The position numbers were made by a program, and so were the translations under genes. The notes below the pieces were generated by a model, which saw only the letters and a list, made by a program, of their open reading frames with translations, was not told where the DNA came from and did no database searches. Positions 15,860 to 20,293 of a stretch of DNA of 20,293 nucleotides are shown here, one piece after another. Position 1 is the stretch's first letter; every line of letters starts with the position of its first letter. Source of the DNA: Mesostigma viride (Eukaryota; Streptophyta; Mesostigmatophyceae; Mesostigmatales; Mesostigmataceae); contig RPFO01002338.1 in the NCBI GenBank assembly GCA_009746045.1, forward strand, positions 1 to 20,293. The letters are read 5' to 3'.

Positions 15860-16030
15860 ATGGACTACTTTCGAGACCCTAGCATCACAGCTAATCCGTT
15901 TAACAGGTTGAAGTTGATTTTTGACATTCCTGAAATGGCAGATTCTGGTCTGTCCATGACAATGCCAGCTAGACGAGCATTGCCCCTTCTCCCCACCTTC
16001 AAGTATCCGCTACCAAACTCTAAAAAATAA
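15860..16030 (+). CDS. Small 56-residue protein of unknown function
   Basis: ATG at 15860 and stop at 16028-16030 give MDYFRDPSITANPFNRLKL at the start and a proline/leucine-rich basic end (ARRALPLLPTFKYPLPNSKK). It lies between the MCP and the fibre, and both sides carry the TAAAAA motif, which supports a real gene in that gap. There is no membrane segment or known domain. It could be a small capsid cement or accessory protein by position alone. Confidence 0.5.
   Translation: MDYFRDPSITANPFNRLKLIFDIPEMADSGLSMTMPARRALPLLPTFKYPLPNSKK
16021..16030 (+). promoter_or_regulatory. A-rich TAAAAAATAA motif before the fibre
   Basis: TAAAAAATAA contains the stop of the 56-residue gene and lies 27 bp before the fibre ATG. 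A further TATA-like ATATTATATT follows at about 16040-16049. Member of the recurrent motif set. Confidence 0.35.
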
Positions 16031-16056
16031 TGTGACGATGATATTATATTAGCTCC

Positions 16057-17729
16057 ATGTCGTTTGATTATGGTATTTGTCCTGCTTTGATTCGCAAGAA
16101 GCGCAAACCGGCAAGGACAGCGCCGTCAATCACGTTAACAACTACACACGGACTGTATCCTAGCGCGGTACCGATTACAATGACAGCAGCATTCAGCGAA
16201 ACAGTCACCGGGTTCACCTTGGGTGATATCGTTGTCATAAATGGTACTGCATCTGGTTTAACGGGTAGCGGCGCCTCTTACACATTCTCTGTGACTCCAG
16301 CTGTAGCTTATTCACTGACAACAGTCACTGTTGGAGGGAACGCAGCAAGCAGCGTGCTAGGAACCGGCAACACCGCAGCAACTCCGTTAGTCTTCACGTA
16401 TTCGCCACCTCCAACGGTAACCCTCGCGACGACCGCGGGCTTGACGCCATCCTCATCACCCGTGGACGTGACAGCCACGTTCAGCAGGTCGGTGACGGGG
16501 TTCGCGTTGGGCGACATCACCGTGACCAACGGGACCGCCGCCAACCTGACCGGAAGTGGGGCGTCGTACGCCTTCCAAGTGACGCCAACCATCGCCAATT
16601 CTTCACGAACGTCAGCGTGGCGCGGGCACTGTTGTGGACGCATCGACAGGGAACGCCAACGCGGCATCTAACACACTGTCGTTCACGTACTCGGCAAATC
16701 CGTCGGTGACTCTTGCGTCCGGAACTCCGACGGGTGCTGTTTATCCGATCACGGCCACTTTTAGCACATCGGTCACTGGGTTCACGTTGGGCGACATCGC
16801 CGTGACCAACGGAACCGTGTCCAACTTGCTGGGAAGCGGTGCCACGTACACATTCGATGTGACCACTACCATGTCGGACTTCACGACGACGGTAAGCGTG
16901 GGCGCGGGCGCCGTGACGGGCGCAACGTCAGGGCTTGGAAATGCATCATCCAACACGCTGTCATTCACGTACTATTACAACCCGGCAACAGACCCAGCGT
17001 GTTCGCGTGGTACGATCCGTCCGACAGCGCCACGGTGTTCAGCGACACGTCGGGCACAACCCAGCAAAACACGGCAGGGGGAACGTGATGCGCGTGAACG
17101 ACAAGGGCCGAACGGGTACCACGTGACGCAGGCAACTTCCACCAAGTGCCCGACACTGGATACGGCGGAGCTGAACTCGAAACGGTCCCTCCGCTTTATA
17201 ACTCGCGGTCTGGCTTGTTAGTCCGTGAACAATTTCTGGAGCGGTCGGGGTAAGTGCGAGTCCTAGTCGCCAAACAGCTAACGACTGCAACGTATCCAGA
17301 AATAGGGGTTATACGGGTATTAGAGGTTATATGCTTGGATCGTCGAACGGCAATTGTTATCTCATGTCTTATCAGTCAGAGGTACAGACCGTTCTCCTAT
17401 TCGCTCCCGGTGTATACGAAACCGTGAGCACCAGGGCTCAGTTCTTTGACAACAAGGCACACGTCATGGCGCTTTCATGCAACAGCAGTACAAACGCACT
17501 TTTCACCCGCTTCGACGGACGAGCTGGTTATAACAGAATGGGATCGGACCCTACAACTGGTTCAGGAAATCTCGCTATTGGAGGAGACTCATCCAACGCG
17601 AGTCGTGCCTTTGACGGGTGGATCGGCGAGATCCTTATCTACAACACCGCCAAGACGTCAGCGGAACTTGAACGGATCCGCGGGTATCTTGTTGCCAAGT
17701 GGGGCACTCCCGCCGCCATCCCAGCGTAG
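16057..17729 (+). CDS. Fibre-like protein: Ig-like repeats plus lectin domain, multiply frame-shifted
   Basis: Probable surface fibre for host attachment. Three tandem bacterial-type Ig-like repeats carry VTGFxLGDIxVTNGT and GSGAxYxFxVT (repeats begin near 16123, 16417 and 16702). Then comes a WYDPSDSATVFSDTSG segment (from about 16999), a VNDKGRTGYHVTQAT segment and a concanavalin A/LamG-like end, DGWIGEILIYNTAKTSAEL..RGYLVAKWG. This Ig plus lectin order is familiar from phage and bacterial surface proteins. The frame is broken into pieces: 16057-16600, 16634-16995, then short pieces, then 17250-17729. Restoring one base at each of seven runs (near 16599, 16619, 16993, 17077, 17114, 17200 and 17247) gives one frame of about 559 residues. 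The second and third Ig repeats confirm two of the missing bases. Confidence 0.78.
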
Positions 17730-17762
17730 AAACTATTATCTCTTCCAATTTGTAATAAAGCA

Positions 17763-18219
17763 ATGGAATACCCACTATTATCAAATAGTGCTAGATTCCA
17801 AGGCCTCTGAAAACGTGATTGACTCCACCACCGGGTTACGTCAATTTAGAATCAAACCAGACCCGAGGGCGCCCATCATTGACAGTACATGGCGTGGTGG
17901 TGTGCATTATGCCTACGTTGACGCAGTACCTTTGATGAGGACCATGCTATTGTCGGGCTTGTTTCCCCGAGTTTCTCCGGTGGTGAGCATAACCAACAGG
18001 ATTGCATTGTTTTATGCACGAGACTGTCATGGGTGGATCAGACGGGGACATCTTTCTTACGCCATGATCAACGAACACGCGTTTTTTAACCTAAAGAACC
18101 CACACCTGTTCAGAAACGGAGGACATATTACGGTAGGAGCGTCGTACATTGACAGACTTGACGGAAACGAGACTCAATTCCCCCGTTGCAGACGGGTTTT
18201 TGTGCATCCTACGTTTTGA
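17763..18219 (+). CDS. Unknown protein, about 150 residues, start disrupted
   Basis: From about 17785 a forward frame reads IVLDSKASENVIDSTTGLR and continues to a stop at 18217-18219. It includes YVDAVPLMRTMLLSGLFPR and a C-terminal half rich in H, N and aromatics. The frame is also open far upstream, but there it is only the shadow of the fibre gene. The likely start is the ATG at 17763 (MEYPLLSNS), which lies in another frame, so a shift between 17763 and 17785 must be assumed. The first in-frame ATG would otherwise be at 17935. No family was recognised. An AATAAA-like signal lies just upstream at about 17753. Confidence 0.5.
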
Positions 18220-18277
18220 AAAGATTCGCGGGTTCAACAAGTGCAATTGTCATGGCAAGTAATTTCTACGAATATAT

Positions 18278-18454
18278 ATGGGTGGTTGCTTCGGAAAATT
18301 CACTCTCGTGGACACTCTAGAATCTTCGTTCAGGCGCTTGACAAGTGACCCAGTTGATTACTCGCACGCTTACGAGTCTTTTTACCTAAATTCACGTCCC
18401 AGAACTCGCCACGTGGTAGAGGCCACCTTAGACTTGCATCGCTCCGAAATTTAG
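18278..18454 (+). CDS. Small 58-residue protein with N-myristoylation-like start
   Basis: ATG at 18278, stop at 18452-18454. The product begins MGGCFGKFTLVDTLESSF. Glycine at position 2 followed by a cysteine at 4 is a classic N-myristoylation plus palmitoylation signature, suggesting association with a host or viral membrane. The rest is polar and basic/acidic mixed, with a YSHAYESFYL segment. An AT-rich ATATATATGG lies at the start. Too short for database-free assignment, and a chance frame is possible. There is no homologous gene that I recognise. Confidence 0.45.
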   Translation: MGGCFGKFTLVDTLESSFRRLTSDPVDYSHAYESFYLNSRPRTRHVVEATLDLHRSEI

Positions 18455-18603
18455 CCAAGTTCGACACTTGTACAAGTCCAGCCACCTTCGCGTCCTGTCC
18501 AGGCCGTGCCAGCAGACGTAACGGACCTTGGCACATTGTGCACAAATAGGCAAAATCACGTGCAAGTCACGCATCTCACGTTGCAAGCTCTCTGCCGGTA
18601 GCC
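18455..18603. other. Gap before the last gene
   Basis: About 149 bp. It is compositionally mixed and no forward gene is supported. It ends with GGTAGCC immediately before the ATG of the last gene. It presumably holds the promoter of that gene, although no TATA-like motif stands out. Confidence 0.4.
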
Positions 18604-19175
18604 ATGGCTTCCCGAAACGCAGGGCCTTGCGAGAAGGCGTTGGCAATGCTTGGAAAAATCCTCGATGGTCTCGAGGACGGCCAGACAAAGATATCTGACC
18701 AGCTCGCACACCTGACGCACAAGGTCTCCCTTCTTTCCGGAAACGAAGGTGCTGTTGGAGGCACCGGACCTACCTGCGAGGTCTTCAAGATTCACGACGC
18801 CGGATATGACGATGTCGACCGCAAGACGCCAAAAATTTGCGTCGAGTGGGTCTACGAGAAGAATGCGGCAAAGCCGAGGAAGGTCGAGGACCGCTGCGAG
18901 TGGATTCGCCTCGACCAAGCCGACGGGTGCGTTAAGATGGTTGACGATTTCCTCAATGGCTTCTCCAAGTCCAAGCGCCAGCCAGGCATTTCCCCCATTG
19001 CGCTCTACAGGGCATGGGAGGAGGTAAAGAAGGGTTTCGAGGACGCAAAGACCGCCACTTCCAATGGCAGGAAGAGGAGCCGCGAGGAGCGTCAAGCTCC
19101 CACGGCCATGGCGACAAGAAGAACTCCGCCTCGTACGTGAAGAGCCTGACTGGACACTCCAAGGACAAGGAGTAG
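18604..19175 (+). CDS. Unknown protein with N-terminal helix and basic C-terminus, frame-shifted end
   Basis: The frame starts at 18604 (MASRNAGPCEKALAMLGKIL) and as written ends at 19140 (178 residues). The N-terminal 45 residues look like a coiled coil or helical hairpin. The middle has an EVFKIHDAGYDD...ICVEWVYEK region, and the C-terminal part is basic (GRKRSREERQ). Near 19094 a better-looking frame takes over, giving SSHGHGDKKNSASYVKSLTG and a stop at 19173-19175. Restoring one A in the AA at 19094-19095 joins them to about 190 residues. No family was recognised. It is the last gene before the right TIR. Confidence 0.65.
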
Positions 19176-19445
19176 ATTGTCGTCTTGTTGACGACGGCAA
19201 CGAGCTTGCCATTTCGCTCTTGTCGAGCTGATAACGAATGTAAACGTGTTATATTTTTTAATGAATTCGTTTATGCAGTATAAAACGCGTCAATATATGC
19301 TGAAAACAATTTTCATTTCGTCTCGAATTGCAGTTCTAACTGCAGGTTAAAAATCCAGAGTAAACCTCTTATGCATCGACACAGGTCGTGTGGGATTCTT
19401 GCATAGGTCGTCTGAGTTTCCAGATTAATAAACCCTAACACTCTG
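19176..19445. other. Gap between last gene and right TIR
   Basis: About 270 bp with no supported gene. Just after the stop, GTCGTC-TTGTT-GACGAC (19179-19195) could form a 6-bp hairpin with a 5-base loop. Further on, AT-rich TGTTATATTTTTTAATG (about 19247-19263) and TGCAGTTCTAACTGCA, a 7-bp inverted repeat with a 2-base centre (about 19330-19345), are present. These may be transcript-end or replication-related signals. None is proven. Confidence 0.45.
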
Positions 19446-19493
19446 CACACCCCGCCGCGCGGCCCTCGCCGGCTCCCTCACCCTGCGAGGACA

Positions 19494-19867
19494 TGGCGAA
19501 AAATTGGGCGGTCTTTTCTTAAGAGTAAGTACGTGCAATTTTTCGCCACATCCAACAACCCACGCCACCTCAGCGCCGGCCAGTGGGGGAAGGTGGCGAA
19601 AAATTGGGCGTTCTTTTCTTAAGAGTAAGTACGTGCAATTTTTCGCCATCACTCTCACACCTTGACAAACACCTCCTATGACCCGCGCCAAGGGGTGGCA
19701 GGGTGGCGAAAAATTGGGCGTTCTTTATTAAGAGTAAGTACGTGCAATTTTTCGCCATCACTCTCACACCTTGACAAACACCTCCTATGACCCGCGCCAA
19801 GGGGTGGCAGGGTGGCGAAAAATTGGGCGTTCTTTATATAAGAGTAAGTAAGTGCAATTTTTCGCCA
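19494..19867. repeat. Array of four palindromic units in right TIR
   Basis: Units at 19494-19548, 19594-19648, 19704-19757 and 19813-19867 share the TGGCGAAAAATTG...CAATTTTTCGCCA arms with the left array. All have GGGCG...GTGC type inner sequence rather than the GTCC...GGAC found in three left units, and the two outer ones have lost the CTTAAG core (TTATTAAGAG and TTATATAAGAG instead). Confidence 0.9.
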
Positions 19868-19982
19868 TCCTTGTCACACCCCAACACACCATCACAACTG
19901 CCGGGGTGGTGACAGATGCCAGCCTAAATGTCACAACCTGGTGAGCAGTGGTGGCAGGGGGCACTTCTGTTTTTGCAAGTGG

Positions 19983-20011
19983 TTTAGGGTTTTAGGGTTT
20001 AGGGCTTAGGG
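19983..20011 (-). repeat. Telomere-like repeats within right TIR
   Basis: Inverted copy of 656-684: TTTAGGG units, four imperfect copies, identical in length to the left copy. Confidence 0.85.
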
Positions 20012-20136
20012 TGAGACCCATCCTAGGCCGCGGTCACTATAGGGTCACTATAGGGGTGGCAGATGCCAGCATAAGGGTGGTGCACTTCTCCTAGTCGCGA
20101 TGACGGAATGATGACGGAATGATGATGGAAGCTACT

Positions 20137-20293
20137 TAATTAATTAATTAATTAATTAATTAATTAATTACACGTAGTTGGTGTGCTCCAGTTGGGGAGT
20201 CATGGAGCCCGGAGTGCATTATAAAATCCCTGCATATGTGCACAACAGGAAGAAAGGGCATGCAGAGACCCCCTGTCTCCTTCATGCCAGAGG
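20137..20293. other. (TAAT)n tract and right host flank
   Basis: (TAAT)n to 20170, then 123 bp of sequence with no visible gene. It lies outside the TIR and is taken as host DNA. Confidence 0.6.

Larger units (their letters stand above)
531..20136. mobile_element. Integrated polinton-like virus (PLV), complete, about 19.6 kb
   Basis: Long inverted repeats enclose two oppositely directed gene blocks. Recognisable members are an AEP-type primase joined to a superfamily 2 helicase, a tyrosine recombinase, an A32/FtsK-type packaging ATPase, a penton-like minor capsid protein and an MCP, which is the core set of polinton-like viruses. Size and TIRs fit that group. No PolB, rve integrase or adenain-type protease was seen, which argues against a canonical Maverick/Polinton. 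Several genes are interrupted or frame-shifted, so this copy may not be functional as written. Assignment as PLV rests on gene content read by eye. Confidence 0.85.
19446..20136 (-). repeat. Right terminal inverted repeat, about 691 bp
   Basis: Reverse complement of 531-1227 with small differences. It contains four palindromic units, inverted telomere-like TTTAGGG repeats and the TCACTATAGGG direct repeat, in mirrored order. It is followed by (TAAT)n at 20137-20170. Confidence 0.92.

Noticed and set aside
531-20136. Canonical Maverick/Polinton transposon.
   Set aside because: No protein-primed DNA polymerase, retroviral-type integrase or capsid protease was found, and the recombinase is of the tyrosine type.

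Overview
The window holds one complete, integrated virus-like element of about 19.6 kb (about 531 to 20136) inside eukaryotic DNA. It is bounded by terminal inverted repeats (TIRs) of nearly 700 bp and sits in a (TAAT)n microsatellite. The gene set is that of a polinton-like virus (PLV) of the kind found in algal and protist genomes: a primase-helicase, a tyrosine recombinase, an A32/FtsK-type packaging ATPase, a probable penton (minor capsid) protein and a double-jelly-roll-type major capsid protein (MCP). I saw no protein-primed DNA polymerase B, retroviral-type integrase or capsid protease. The host is probably an alga or related protist. This rests on the virus type and on telomere-like CCCTAAA repeats, the plant/green-algal type, inside the TIRs; no host gene is visible.

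Layout. Positions 1-530 are host flank ending in a compound TAAT/TGAA microsatellite. The left TIR (531-1227) carries telomere-like repeats and four palindromic units. The left arm is transcribed leftward: a coiled-coil protein (8704-8178), the packaging ATPase (8165-7281), an AT-hook protein (7258-6764), the tyrosine recombinase (6912-5629) and the primase-helicase (5429 or 5273 down to 1346). The right arm is transcribed rightward: a very large structural-looking protein (8729-12537), a C2H2 zinc-finger basic protein (12560-13063), a 48-residue protein (13066-13212), a penton-like protein (13209-14165), a small amphipathic protein (14155-14511), the MCP (14527-15831), a 56-residue protein (15860-16030), an Ig-like plus lectin fibre (16057-17729), an unknown protein (17763-18219), a putatively myristoylated 58-residue protein (18278-18454) and an unknown coiled-coil/basic protein (18604-19175). 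The right TIR (19446-20136) mirrors the left. So replication, integration and packaging genes are on the left and virion genes on the right, diverging from a 24-bp gap at 8705-8728.

Two features stand out. First, two 493-bp copies of a MITE-like element, differing at one position, are inserted in this one element: one in the primase-helicase (3298-3790), one in the large structural gene (8991-9483). Each has a 4-bp target duplication, and removing 497 bp puts the flanking coding sequence back in one frame in both cases. Second, many right-arm genes, and two on the left, are broken by shifts that are all explained by loss of single bases in homopolymer runs. That looks more like uncorrected sequencing error than decay, although decay cannot be excluded.

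The element is therefore a recently integrated PLV whose genes look selected, but which in this copy carries two nested parasites. All functions are assigned by reading motifs; no database search was run.
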